Source of the DNA: Comamonas thiooxydans
GTDB taxonomy: Bacteria > Pseudomonadota > Gammaproteobacteria > Burkholderiales > Burkholderiaceae_C
Assembly: GCF_000964545.1 (NCBI RefSeq)
Contig: NZ_BBVD01000012.1
Span: 1-64,000, forward strand
Direction: 5' to 3'
Length of the DNA stretch: 64,000 bases
The notes under the pieces were generated by a model, which saw nothing but the letters and a program-made list of their open reading frames with translations, was not told the origin of the DNA and searched no databases. A program made the translations under genes and the position numbers. This document shows positions 18,038-29,367 of the stretch, in pieces (positions within the stretch are counted from its first letter, which is position 1; each line of letters begins with the position of its first letter).

Positions 18038-18835
18038 ATGGCGGCTGTGAGCTTGATTCATCCCACCGCCGTGGTGGACCCTGCGGCCCAGCTTGACACC
18101 TCGGTGTCGGTGGGGCCGTATGCCGTCATCGGCCCCAGGGTGCGCATTGGCGCCGGCAGCAAGGTGGGCGCGCATTGCGTGATCGAAGGCGACACCACCA
18201 TTGGTGAAGGCAACCACATCTTCCAGTTCGCGTCGCTGGGTGCGCAGCCTCAGGACAAGAAGTACGCGGGCGAGCCCACGCGTCTGGTGATCGGCGATCG
18301 CAACACGGTGCGCGAGTTCTGTACCTTCAACACGGGCACCACGCAGGATCGCGGCGAGACGACCATCGGCAATGACAACTGGATCATGGCCTATGTGCAT
18401 ATCGCGCATGACTGCATCATTGGCAACCAGACCACGCTGGCCAACAACACCACGCTGGCAGGCCATGTGCATGTCGGCGACTGGGTGACGATTGGCGGCC
18501 TGACCGGTGTGCTGCAGCGCATGCGCATAGGTGCACATGCCATGGTGGGCTTTCAGGCCCATGTGAACAAGGATGTGCCGCCCTTCATGACGGTGGATGG
18601 CAATCCGCTGGCTGCTCGCAGCGTGAATCTGATCGGTCTCAAGCGTCGTGGCTTCTCGGATGCGCGCATTGCTGCCGTGCGTGAAATGCACAAGCTGCTG
18701 TACCGCCAGGGTCTGACGCTGGAACATGCCATTGCGGCCATGGATGCGATCAAGTCGGCAACGCCTGAAGCCGTGCAGGACGTGGACTTCATGCAGTCCT
18801 TTCTGGCATCGGCAAGCAACGGCATTACACGTTGA
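18038..18835 (+). CDS. lpxA: UDP-N-acetylglucosamine acyltransferase
   Basis: First step of lipid A synthesis: 3-O-acylation of UDP-GlcNAc from 3-hydroxyacyl-ACP. The 265-residue product consists of hexapeptide repeats forming a left-handed beta helix (IHPTAVVDPAAQLDTSVSVGPYAVIGP) followed by a helical C-terminal domain. The catalytic His region MAYVHIAHDCIIG and QDRGETTIG are present. ATG 18038 is chosen over the in-frame TTG 18035; it lies 6 bases after fabZ, and the ribosome-binding site is weak, as expected of coupled translation. Confidence 0.97.
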   Translation: MAAVSLIHPTAVVDPAAQLDTSVSVGPYAVIGPRVRIGAGSKVGAHCVIEGDTTIGEGNHIFQFASLGAQPQDKKYAGEPTRLVIGDRNTVREFCTFNTGTTQDRGETTIGNDNWIMAYVHIAHDCIIGNQTTLANNTTLAGHVHVGDWVTIGGLTGVLQRMRIGAHAMVGFQAHVNKDVPPFMTVDGNPLAARSVNLIGLKRRGFSDARIAAVREMHKLLYRQGLTLEHAIAAMDAIKSATPEAVQDVDFMQSFLASASNGITR

Positions 18836-18870
18836 TAGCGACTCGCGCTGTCCCTATCTGAGTTTGAGAC

Positions 18871-20082
18871 GTGAATAGCTCTGAAATGACTAATAAGCAA
18901 GCGCAAGCCGCTCCAGATTCCATAGCGCCCAGCATTGCCATGGTGGCAGGCGAAGCCTCGGGCGATCTGCTGGCTTCGCTGTTGCTGGACGGTCTTCGTC
19001 AGCGCTGGCCCGATGCGAGCTCCATGGGCATAGGCGGCGACAGAATGCAGGAGCGCGGCTTTGACGCCTGGTGGCAGTCAGAGCGCCTGGCCGTGCATGG
19101 TTACAGCTGGGAAGTGCTGGCGCGCGTGGCCGAGTTGCTCGGTATTCGCAAAAAGCTGCGCCAGCGCCTGATTGCGCATCCACCCTCGGTCTTCGTCGGT
19201 GTGGATGCCCCCGACTTCAACCTGGGGCTGGAAACCGGCTTGCGTGAAGCCGGCATCAAGACCGTGCACTTTGTCTGTCCGTCGATCTGGGCCTGGCGTG
19301 CCGATCGCGTGGAGAAAATCCGTCGCGCCGCCGACCATGTGCTGTGCATCTTCCCGTTCGAGCCCGAACTGCTGGCCCAGCATGGCATCGAAGCCACCTA
19401 CGTCGGTCATCCGCTGGCGCAGGTGATTCCGCTGCACCCCGATAGAGCGGCCGCGCGTGCGCGCCTGGGCCTGGCCGAAGAGGGGCTGGTGCTGGCCTTG
19501 CTGCCCGGCAGCCGCCGCTCCGAGGTGCGCTACATTGCCTCAGGCTTTTTCAAGGCGGCGGCGCTGGTCCAGAAGGCGTTGCCTCAGACCCGGATCGTGG
19601 TGCCGGCCGTGCCTTCGTTGTACGAAGAGGTGCAGCGCATTGCGGCCGAGGCCGGCATGCAGGGCAAATGCCTCATCGTCAAGGGCCAGTCCCACGATGT
19701 GCTGGCAGCCTGCGACTGCACGCTGATTGCCAGCGGCACCGCCACGCTGGAGGCGGCGCTCTACAAGCGCCCCATGGTCATCAGCTACAGCATGCATCCC
19801 TGGAGCTGGCGCCTGATGAAGCGCAAACAGCTGCAGCCCTGGGTGGGCCTGCCCAATATTCTGTGCGGCGATTTTGTCGTGCCCGAGCTGCTGCAGGATG
19901 CGGCAACACCCGAGGCGCTGGCCCAGGCCGCACTGGGCTGGCTCAGAGCCAGCCAGGATTCTCCTGCCACCATTGAAGCGCTGGTTGAGCGCTTCACCGC
20001 GCTACATCACGAACTGCGCCGCGATACCGCCGAACTGGCTGCCCATGCGATCCAAAAAATCATTGCCACCCCCGCTGCTTGA
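18871..20082 (+). CDS. lpxB: Lipid-A-disaccharide synthase
   Basis: Glycosyltransferase (family GT19) joining lipid X and UDP-2,3-diacylglucosamine into the beta-1,6 lipid A disaccharide at the inner membrane. The 403-residue product has IAMVAGEASGDLLASLLL, SVFVGVDAPDFN, HFVCPSIWAWR and ALLPGSRRSEV, all family hallmarks. The start is probably GTG 18871; ATG 18886 is an alternative and neither has a strong ribosome-binding site. The 3' end overlaps rnhB by 38 bases. Confidence 0.96.
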   Translation: MNSSEMTNKQAQAAPDSIAPSIAMVAGEASGDLLASLLLDGLRQRWPDASSMGIGGDRMQERGFDAWWQSERLAVHGYSWEVLARVAELLGIRKKLRQRLIAHPPSVFVGVDAPDFNLGLETGLREAGIKTVHFVCPSIWAWRADRVEKIRRAADHVLCIFPFEPELLAQHGIEATYVGHPLAQVIPLHPDRAAARARLGLAEEGLVLALLPGSRRSEVRYIASGFFKAAALVQKALPQTRIVVPAVPSLYEEVQRIAAEAGMQGKCLIVKGQSHDVLAACDCTLIASGTATLEAALYKRPMVISYSMHPWSWRLMKRKQLQPWVGLPNILCGDFVVPELLQDAATPEALAQAALGWLRASQDSPATIEALVERFTALHHELRRDTAELAAHAIQKIIATPAA

Positions 20083-20776
20083 GCAAGGCTGCCTGCCCTG
20101 GCATCCGCCCGGGCTGGTTGCCGGGGTGGATGAGGCAGGGCGCGGCCCGCTGGCCGGTCCGGTGGTGGCTGCCGCCGTCATCCTGGACGATCTGAAGCCC
20201 ATTGCCGGGCTTAACGACTCCAAGAAGCTCACGGCCAACCGCCGCGAGGTGCTCTACGACGAGATCCGTGCCAAGGCGCTGTGCTTTTGCGTAGCCCAGG
20301 CTTCGGTGCAGGAGATCGACGAGATCAACATCCTCAAGGCCACGCTGCTGGCCATGCGTCGCGCCGTGATGGGCCTGCGTCTCAAGCCCGTGCTGGTGCT
20401 GGTGGACGGCAACCAGCTGCCGCAGATCGATGTGCAGGCCGAGGCCATCGTCAAGGGGGACTCGCTGGTGCAGGCCATTTCCGCAGCTTCGATCCTGGCC
20501 AAGGTCACGCGTGACCGCTGGTGCGAACGCCTGGATGCCCAGTACCCGCAGTACGGCTTTGCCGGACATAAGGGCTATGGCACGGCCGCGCATCTGCAGG
20601 CCTTGCGCGCCCATGGTGCGACGGCAGAGCACAGGCGCTCCTTTGCGCCCGTGGCCCAGGTGCTGCAAGCCGGCCAGGTGTGTGCAGGCGGCATGGCGCA
20701 GCCTGTGCTGTGCGAGACCGGGCTGTCGGGTGTGACGTCCAGCCTGCTGATGTCGCAGGCATCGCTCTACGTCTGA
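20045..20776 (+). CDS. rnhB: Ribonuclease HII
   Basis: Endonuclease that cuts the RNA strand of RNA-DNA hybrids and removes single ribonucleotides from DNA. The 243-residue protein has the catalytic GVDEAGRGPLAGPVVAAAV at the N terminus, LNDSKKL, and the later acidic residue in VLVDGNQLPQ, then GDSLVQAISAASILAKVTRDR. About 40 residues after RRSFAPVAQVL form a tail beyond the usual domain end. ATG 20045 lies inside lpxB, an overlap of 38 bases. It is the last gene of the long run and is followed by a terminator. Confidence 0.96.
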   Translation: MRSKKSLPPPLLEQGCLPWHPPGLVAGVDEAGRGPLAGPVVAAAVILDDLKPIAGLNDSKKLTANRREVLYDEIRAKALCFCVAQASVQEIDEINILKATLLAMRRAVMGLRLKPVLVLVDGNQLPQIDVQAEAIVKGDSLVQAISAASILAKVTRDRWCERLDAQYPQYGFAGHKGYGTAAHLQALRAHGATAEHRRSFAPVAQVLQAGQVCAGGMAQPVLCETGLSGVTSSLLMSQASLYV

Positions 20777-20851
20777 TGCGCGCCTGATCGACATTGTCTG
20801 CATTCCCGAGTGTGGCGCAGGGCCGCTTCGGGCGTTCTATCTTCTTGTTTC

Positions 20852-20890
20852 AAGCCCGGCCAGGCGCTTGCATGCCGGGTTTTTGTTTTT
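20852..20890 (+). terminator. Terminator after the rpsB-rnhB gene run
   Basis: Stem AAGCCCGGC / GCCGGGTTT (20852-20860, 20874-20882, one G-U pair) with a 13-base loop and a T-rich tail (TTTTTGTTTTTT). It ends the run that started at rpsB and lies just before the trmH-like gene. Confidence 0.8.
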
Positions 20891-20904
20891 TCTCAGAGGT
20901 CGAC

Positions 20905-21696
20905 ATGGCTGCACGCCCCCAGGTCACGGACATTCATTCGCGCGACAACGCTTTCGTCAAGGAGCTGCGTCGTCTGTCCCAGGACAGCACGGCCTATCGT
21001 AAACAGGGGCAGGTCTGGCTTGAAGGCGATCATCTTTGCCGTGCGGCCCTGGTGCGGGGTCTGAAACCAAAGCTTGCCGTTTTTGCGCAGTCTTTCTGGC
21101 CTCAGGCGCCCGAGGAGTGGGTGCAGGCTGCCGGCAAGGTCGTGGTGCTGGCAGATGCCTTGTTCGACGAGATCAGCGCTCTGGAATCTCCTGCCCGCAT
21201 GGGCTATGTGATGGACTGGGATGCGGGTGTGCAGGTGCAGCCGGGCGTTGCCACCGTGGTGCTGGACCGCGTCCAGGATGCCGGCAATGTGGGCAGCATC
21301 CTGCGCAGCGCGTCGGCCTTCGGCTTCACCCAGATCGTGGCGCTCAAGGGCACGGCCGCGCTGTGGAGCCAGAAAGTGCTGCGCGCTGGAATGGGTGCTC
21401 ACTTCGGTCTGCATCTGGTCGAGGCTGCCTCGGTCGAGGATGTGCAAGCCCTGCAGGTGCCCCTGGTAGTGACCAGCTCCCATCAGGGGACATTGATCCA
21501 TGAGGCCGACCTGCCATGGCCCTGTGCCTGGGCCATGGGCCATGAAGGGCAGGGTGTGGGCGATGCGCTGATGGAGATGGCGAGCCACCGCATCAGCATT
21601 GCACAGCCCGGGGGTGAGGAGTCACTCAATGTGGCCGCTGCCGCCGCGATCTGCCTGCATGCGAGTAGCGTAAGCATGCTACGCCGTAGAGGGTAA
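20905..21696 (+). CDS. TrmH/SpoU-family RNA 2'-O-methyltransferase
   Basis: SAM-dependent methyltransferase of the SPOUT class that methylates ribose 2'-OH in tRNA or rRNA; the target is not readable here. The 263-residue product has an N-terminal substrate-binding region (DNAFVKELRRLSQDSTAYRKQGQVWLEGDHL) and the C-terminal knotted domain with VVLDRVQDAGNVGSILRSASAFG, the ALKG-TAAL stretch, and the family motif 3 SIAQPGGEESLNVAAAAAICL. ATG 20905 is chosen because the upstream open frame crosses a terminator; GAGGT lies 6 bases upstream. Confidence 0.9.
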   Translation: MAARPQVTDIHSRDNAFVKELRRLSQDSTAYRKQGQVWLEGDHLCRAALVRGLKPKLAVFAQSFWPQAPEEWVQAAGKVVVLADALFDEISALESPARMGYVMDWDAGVQVQPGVATVVLDRVQDAGNVGSILRSASAFGFTQIVALKGTAALWSQKVLRAGMGAHFGLHLVEAASVEDVQALQVPLVVTSSHQGTLIHEADLPWPCAWAMGHEGQGVGDALMEMASHRISIAQPGGEESLNVAAAAAICLHASSVSMLRRRG

Positions 21697-21733
21697 TCCC
21701 GGGGCGCTTCAAAGGGGTGAAGCGGACAGAGCC

Positions 21734-21739
21734 TATAAT
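21734..21739 (+). promoter_or_regulatory. -10 element of the carAB promoter
   Basis: A perfect TATAAT, 130 bases upstream of the carA start. No convincing -35 is seen at 16-18 bases. The leader between it and carA holds no clear terminator, so I cannot tell how pyrimidine or arginine control would act. Confidence 0.6.
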
Positions 21740-21868
21740 GGGCGGCTTTCAAGCATTCCTTCATACGCCTAGCGACGCTTCCTCGCCATTCCCTGCAGAC
21801 ACAAATGTCCCAGCGCACATGCCGGGGCTTCGTTGGGCGTAACCGTAATTAAAAAACCGGAGAACCCA

Positions 21869-23033
21869 GTGCTTTTGTCTCTCAAGGGAAATTTCCCATC
21901 CGCCATTCTGGCGCTCGCAGACGGCACGGTCTTTATTGGCAACTCGATTGGTGCGCAAGGCACCACTGTTGGTGAAGTCGTTTTCAACACTTCGCTGACC
22001 GGCTACCAGGAAATCCTCACAGACCCCAGCTATTGCCAGCAGATCGTGACGCTCACGTATCCGCACATCGGCAACTACGGTGTCAATCCTGAAGACGTCG
22101 AAGCTGACAAGATCCATGCCGCAGGTCTCATCATCAAGAACCTGCCTTTGCTGGCCAGCAACTTCCGAAGCACCCAGACGCTGTCCGAGTACCTGACCGA
22201 AGGTAAGACCGTCGCCATCGCCAACATCGACACCCGCAAGCTCACGCGACTGCTGCGTGATCAGGGCGCGCAGAACGGCGCAATCGTGGGTCTGGCCGCT
22301 GGTGAAGAAGTCACCCAGGCCAGGATCGACGAGGCCATCGCTGCCGCCAAGGCTGCCCCCAGCATGAAGGGTCTGGATCTGGCCAAGGTCGTGTCCACCG
22401 ACAAGTCCTACCCATGGACCGAGGCCGAGTGGACGCTGGGCGAAGGCTACGGCAAGCTCGAATCGCCCAAGTTCAAGGTTGTGGCCTATGACTTTGGCGT
22501 GAAGAAGAACATTCTGCGCATGCTGGCCGAGCGCGGTTGCGACGTGACCGTCGTGCCCGCACAGACTCCAGCCAAGGATGTGTTGGCTCTGAATCCGGAC
22601 GGCGTGTTCCTGTCCAACGGCCCTGGCGACCCCGCGCCTTGCGACTACGCCATTGCCGCCGTGCAAGAGATCATGGCAGCCAAGATGCCGGTGTTCGGTA
22701 TCTGCCTGGGCCACCAGATCATGGCTCTGGCCTCCGGTGCCAAGACCTTCAAGATGCAAAACAGCCATCACGGTGCCAACCACCCCGTCAAGGACCTGGA
22801 CACCGGCCACGTCAGCATCACCAGCCAGAACCACGGTTTTGCGGTGGAGCTGGAGTCGCTGCCCGCCAATGCCCGCGCCACGCACATCAGCCTGTTTGAC
22901 GGCACGCTGCAAGGTCTGGAGCGTACCGATGTGCCTGCCTTCTGCTTCCAGGGTCACCCCGAAGCATCGCCCGGCCCCAACGATATCGGCTATCTGTTTG
23001 ACCGCTTCACAGCGCTGATGGAGAAACACAAAA

Positions 23034-23041
<8 letters not shown>
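21869..23041 (+). CDS. carA: Carbamoyl-phosphate synthase small subunit
   Basis: Glutaminase subunit: hydrolyses glutamine and passes ammonia to CarB to make carbamoyl phosphate for arginine and pyrimidine synthesis. The 390-residue product starts MLLSLKGNFPSAILALADG. Its class I glutamine amidotransferase domain has VFLSNGPGDPAPC, the nucleophile Cys in VFGICLGHQIMAL, and HPEASPGPND. GTG 21869 is chosen (GGAG 6 bases upstream) instead of the in-frame TTG 21833, which lacks a ribosome-binding site. It overlaps carB by 8 bases. Confidence 0.97.
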
Positions 23042-26285
<3,244 letters not shown>

Positions 26286-26302
26286 AAAGCCTGACGCCCG
26301 AA

Positions 26303-26329
26303 GCAGCCCGCAAGGGCTGCCGGGTTTTT
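26303..26329 (+). terminator. carAB terminator
   Basis: Stem GCAGCCC / GGGCTGC with a GCAA loop, followed by CGGGTTTTT. It lies 18 bases after the carB stop. Confidence 0.75.
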
Positions 26330-26356
26330 ACCGCACTTGTGCCACGGCAAACACGG

Positions 26357-26362
26357 CATAAT
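26357..26362 (+). promoter_or_regulatory. Candidate -10 of the greA promoter
   Basis: CATAAT matches TATAAT at five of six positions and lies between the carB terminator and the leader hairpins. A TTGTGC at 26337-26342 is a poor -35 partner (14-base spacing). Confidence 0.35.
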
Positions 26363-26380
26363 CTGCGGTAATGTATTTGA

Positions 26381-26414
26381 ACCGCCGCGCGGCAACGTGC
26401 GGCGGTTTGCTTTT
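26381..26414 (+). terminator. greA leader hairpin 1 (attenuator-like)
   Basis: Perfect 8-base stem ACCGCCGC / GCGGCGGT (26381-26388, 26399-26406) followed by TTGCTTTT, i.e. the shape of an intrinsic terminator placed inside the greA leader, about 90 bases ahead of the gene. Confidence 0.6.
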
Positions 26415-26463
26415 GGGGCACAGGCCCCTGTTTGACGTTGTCACTCAGGACTGTGCGAGAGGT

Positions 26464-26483
26464 GCCGCGCTTGGCGCGGCGTT
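26464..26483 (+). promoter_or_regulatory. greA leader hairpin 2
   Basis: Stem GCCGCGC / GCGCGGC around a TTG loop, then GTTT. It ends 25 bases before the greA ATG, close to the ribosome-binding site. Confidence 0.45.
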
Positions 26484-26505
26484 TGCTGAATTTGGAGACT
26501 CGATC

Positions 26506-26982
26506 ATGGCCACCATCCCAATCACCAAGCGCGGAGCAGAAAAGCTCAAAGTGGAACTGCAACGCCTGAAGACTGTGGATCGTCCCGCGGTCATTCAAGC
26601 CATTGCAGAGGCCCGTGCTCAGGGTGACCTGAGCGAAAACGCCGAATATGAATCCGCGAAGGAGCAGCAGGGCTTCATCGAAGGCCGCATCCTCGAGGTC
26701 GAGGGCAAGCTGTCCGCCGCGCAGGTCATCGACCCGACCGAGCTGGATGCCGGCGGTCGCGTGGTGTTCGGCGCGACCGTGGATCTGGAAGATGAAGACA
26801 GCGGCTCGCCCGTGACCTACCAGATCGTGGGCGAGGACGAGGCCGACCTCAAGCATGGCCTGATCAATGTGTCCAGCCCCATTGCCCGCGCCCTGATCGG
26901 CAAGGAAGAGGGCGATACCGCCGTGGTGCAGGCACCGGGCGGCGAGCGTCGCTACGAGATCGTAGGCGTAAAGTACGTGTAA
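26506..26982 (+). CDS. greA: Transcription elongation factor GreA
   Basis: Rescues backtracked RNA polymerase by stimulating cleavage of the transcript 3' end. The 158-residue protein has an N-terminal coiled-coil finger with the acidic tip ARAQGDLSENAEYESAKEQQGF, whose Asp/Glu side chains hold the active-site Mg, and a C-terminal FKBP-like domain (SPIARALIGKEEGDTAVVQAPGGER). GGAG lies 8 bases before ATG 26506. The structured leader with two hairpins suggests attenuation. A palindromic repeat begins 4 bases after its stop. Confidence 0.97.
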   Translation: MATIPITKRGAEKLKVELQRLKTVDRPAVIQAIAEARAQGDLSENAEYESAKEQQGFIEGRILEVEGKLSAAQVIDPTELDAGGRVVFGATVDLEDEDSGSPVTYQIVGEDEADLKHGLINVSSPIARALIGKEEGDTAVVQAPGGERRYEIVGVKYV

Positions 26983-26985
26983 GCA

Positions 26986-27100
26986 CCCCCTGAGGCGCTG
27001 CGCGCCTTCCCCCTCTCTGCCTCGCGGAGGGGGACAACATCTTCGCTGCGGGGCTGCCCTTGCTTGATGTTTCTGGCCTGGGCGCTGCGCCGCGTTCAAG
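26986..27100 (+). repeat. Dispersed palindromic repeat, copy 1
   Basis: Begins CCCCCTGAG three bases after the greA stop. It contains GGCGCTGCGCGCC, an inverted CCCCCTC...GAGGGGG pair and CTTCGCTGCGGGGC. The same succession is found on the minus strand at 58801-58912. The outer part (27061-27100) is more diverged between the copies than the core (26986-27055). Confidence 0.85.
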
Positions 27101-27111
27101 GATTCGTGACT

Positions 27112-27531
27112 ATGTACGAGCGTTTGCCTGTTTTCCTGGCCGCTTTATGGTGGGGCAGTCTGTGCTCCATTGGCTTTGTGGCCGTGCCGATGCTGTTTGC
27201 CCATCTGCCCACGCCGGCTCTGGCGGGCTTTATGGCGGCCAAGCTGTTCGCCGCGCAGACCTGGATTTCCATAGCATGTTGCGCTCTTCTGCTGGTGTTT
27301 TCAAAGCGAAAACATGCTGAAAAGATTGAGCAATGGGCGCAAGCAGCTATCGGTTTTGTTATCGCCGGCATGTTGCTGGCGCTGCTGGTGCAGTACGGCG
27401 TGTCGCCCAAGATCGTGGCGCGCGAGAACCTCAGGCTCTGGCATAGCGTGGGCACCGGCATGTATGCGCTGCAGTGGCTGTGCGCCGCCATCGTGCTGTG
27501 GCGTGTGGCGGGCGCGCGCAAGCCGGCTTGA
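27112..27531 (+). CDS. DUF4149-like small membrane protein
   Basis: A 139-residue protein with about four membrane segments and almost no soluble part; function unknown. It begins MYERLPVFLAALWWGSLCSIGFVAVPMLFAHLP, resembling DUF4149/TMEM205-type proteins. ATG 27112 is preferred to ATG 27064 because the latter lies inside the palindromic repeat. The middle of the gene (27269-27352) is AT-richer than its surroundings and contains a long imperfect inverted repeat resembling intergenic elements. It is probably co-transcribed with greA. Confidence 0.75.
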   Translation: MYERLPVFLAALWWGSLCSIGFVAVPMLFAHLPTPALAGFMAAKLFAAQTWISIACCALLLVFSKRKHAEKIEQWAQAAIGFVIAGMLLALLVQYGVSPKIVARENLRLWHSVGTGMYALQWLCAAIVLWRVAGARKPA

Positions 27532-27577
27532 TCCAGTGCAAGCCCGCGCCAGCTGCGGGGAGTACACTGCCGAAGCC

Positions 27578-28462
27578 ATGGAATCTCAAATCGTAAAAAT
27601 CGACGCGACCGACTGGAGCCAGGTTCAGGGGCGCGATGAATGGACTGCTGCCGTCGAAGCCGGCAAGGTGCTGTACTTTCCGCAGCTGAGCTTTCAGCTG
27701 ACCGAGCAGGAAAAAACCCTGCTGCGCCCCGATGTGCGCGATCCCAAGACGCGCAATATCAGCCTCAATGTGGATGGCTCGATCAAGGGCGTGGCGGGCG
27801 ACGAGGCCACACAGACGCAGGTGGCTGGCATGGTCGGACGCTTTCGAGACCAGGCCACGGCGCTGATCGCAGGCCTGTTTCCCGCCTATATGCCGGTGGT
27901 GCGCATGGCACCCACCAGCTACCGACCTTCGCAGGTGGAAACGCGGGCGCAGTCCTGGCGTGCGGACGACAAGCGCATGCATGTGGATGCCTTTCCTTCG
28001 CGGCCCAACTATGGCGAGCGCATTCTGCGCGTCTTCACCAATGTCAATCCGGATGGCCAGCCCCGGGTCTGGCGGGTGGGCGAGCCCTTCACCGATGTGG
28101 CGAAGCGTTTTGTGCCGCGTGCCAAGCCCTACAGCGCCTGGCAGGCCAAGGCTCTGGAGCTGCTGCATGTGACCAAGTCCTATCGCAGCGAATACGACCA
28201 TTTGATGCTGCAGTTGCATGACGGCATGAAGGGCGATCCCGACTATCAGAAAAATGCTCCCCAGGAAACCGTGCCTTTCGCGGCAGGTTCCACCTGGGTG
28301 TGTTTCTCCGATCAGGCAGTGCATGCCGTCATGTCGGGGCAGTACATGCTGGAGCAGACCTTGTTCCTGCCGCCAGGCAGCGAATACAACCCGGCGGCCA
28401 GCCCGCTGTCCATTCTCTCGCGCATGAAGGGGCATCCGCTGGTCGATGCCAAATATCGCTGA
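27578..28462 (+). CDS. kdoO: Kdo hydroxylase (Fe(II)/2-oxoglutarate dioxygenase)
   Basis: Cytoplasmic or membrane-associated dioxygenase that would turn Kdo of the lipopolysaccharide inner core into the 3-hydroxylated sugar Ko, as described for Burkholderia and Yersinia enzymes. The 294-residue product has the iron-binding HxD motif in RMHVDAFPSRPNYGERILRVF (His135, Asp137), and His in FSDQAVHAVMSG is a plausible third ligand. ATG 27578 has a poor ribosome-binding site but the upstream frame overlaps the preceding gene. It is followed by a bidirectional terminator and converges on a glycosyltransferase gene. Identity rests on recognition of the Kdo_hydroxy family pattern. Confidence 0.8.
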   Translation: MESQIVKIDATDWSQVQGRDEWTAAVEAGKVLYFPQLSFQLTEQEKTLLRPDVRDPKTRNISLNVDGSIKGVAGDEATQTQVAGMVGRFRDQATALIAGLFPAYMPVVRMAPTSYRPSQVETRAQSWRADDKRMHVDAFPSRPNYGERILRVFTNVNPDGQPRVWRVGEPFTDVAKRFVPRAKPYSAWQAKALELLHVTKSYRSEYDHLMLQLHDGMKGDPDYQKNAPQETVPFAAGSTWVCFSDQAVHAVMSGQYMLEQTLFLPPGSEYNPAASPLSILSRMKGHPLVDAKYR

Positions 28463-28484
28463 TCCATCGGTCAGGCGAGCACAA

Positions 28485-28523
28485 AAAAGGCGTTGAACCT
28501 CGCGGTCAACGCCTTTTGTTTTT
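28485..28523. terminator. Bidirectional terminator, kdoO / glycosyltransferase
   Basis: A 12-base stem AAAAGGCGTTGA / TCAACGCCTTTT with a 9-base loop, T run on the plus side and A run (28483-28488) on the left, placed between convergent genes. Confidence 0.85.
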
Positions 28524-28546
28524 GAGGCTGCAACTGCAGCCGTCCT

Positions 28547-29305
28547 TCAGCCCCAGGCCTTCTCGATCCACCTGGCGGGCTCGATATGGCGAAAGCGCTT
28601 GTTGCGGCGGCCTTCCAGGGCATCGGGGGGGTTCACCTCGCCGTGGAAGATCACGATGCGCGCATCGGCCGGCGGCACTGGCTCCTTCCAGTAGTTGCTG
28701 GGCCAGGTCGGAATGCAGTAGTACTTGAAGCTGGGGCACCAGGCTGCAGGCCAGTAGTCCAGCTTGCCCTGCTTGTGCAGAAAGTGCGACAGATACTCCT
28801 GCTCGTTGCGGTACTTGCCGCGCATCTCTTCGGTGTGCGCGCGGAAATGCTCCAGCACATCGGCATGGGCACCCAGCTCGAAGCGGTAGACCGATGAGTT
28901 GCCGACAATGCGTTCGCCAAAGCGCCAGAAACGCGGATAGTCGTGAATGATGCGGAAGTCGCCGGGCAGCGTGAAGAATTCGTCGAGGCTGCCCACAATC
29001 ACCACGTCCAGGTCCAGGAACAGCGCCTGACCCTTGAGGCCATGCAGGTCGCGCTCGAAGGTGGTGAGCTTCTTCCAGGCGCCGTCACGCTGGCCGGGCG
29101 CCAGATGGATGTTCAGGTCGGGGATGGGAAAGCACTCCACTTCGGAGCGAATCCCCTCTGTGCTGTCGGTCAGGCAGACAAAGCGAAAATCTCCGCTGAG
29201 ATGGCGGCGCACCATGGCATAGAGTCGGTTGACGTACTCCGGGCCGTATTTGGTGCCCCATTTCATGCAAAGAATGTGGCGTTGCTGCTGTGTGGTCTGA
29301 ACCAT
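28547..29305 (-). CDS. Putative glycosyltransferase, DxD type
   Basis: A 252-residue soluble protein with a glycosyltransferase-A-like layout: an N-terminal MKWGTKYGPEYVNRLYAMVRRHL, a metal-binding DxD in ALFLDLDVVIVGSLDEFF at about residues 94-111, and GNSSVYRFELG. The pattern resembles family-8 or capsule/LPS core sugar transferases; donor and acceptor are unknown. Its convergent neighbour is a Kdo hydroxylase, so a role in LPS core is a reasonable guess. It is the last gene on the minus strand before the terminator, 62 bases after the yhbY gene. Confidence 0.7.
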   Translation of the reverse strand: MVQTTQQQRHILCMKWGTKYGPEYVNRLYAMVRRHLSGDFRFVCLTDSTEGIRSEVECFPIPDLNIHLAPGQRDGAWKKLTTFERDLHGLKGQALFLDLDVVIVGSLDEFFTLPGDFRIIHDYPRFWRFGERIVGNSSVYRFELGAHADVLEHFRAHTEEMRGKYRNEQEYLSHFLHKQGKLDYWPAAWCPSFKYYCIPTWPSNYWKEPVPPADARIVIFHGEVNPPDALEGRRNKRFRHIEPARWIEKAWG

Positions 29306-29367
29306 GGGTTGGCGGTCTCGGCGAGGAAATAAGGCAATGGGGCGGGCAGACAGGGCGGATCGGCAGA

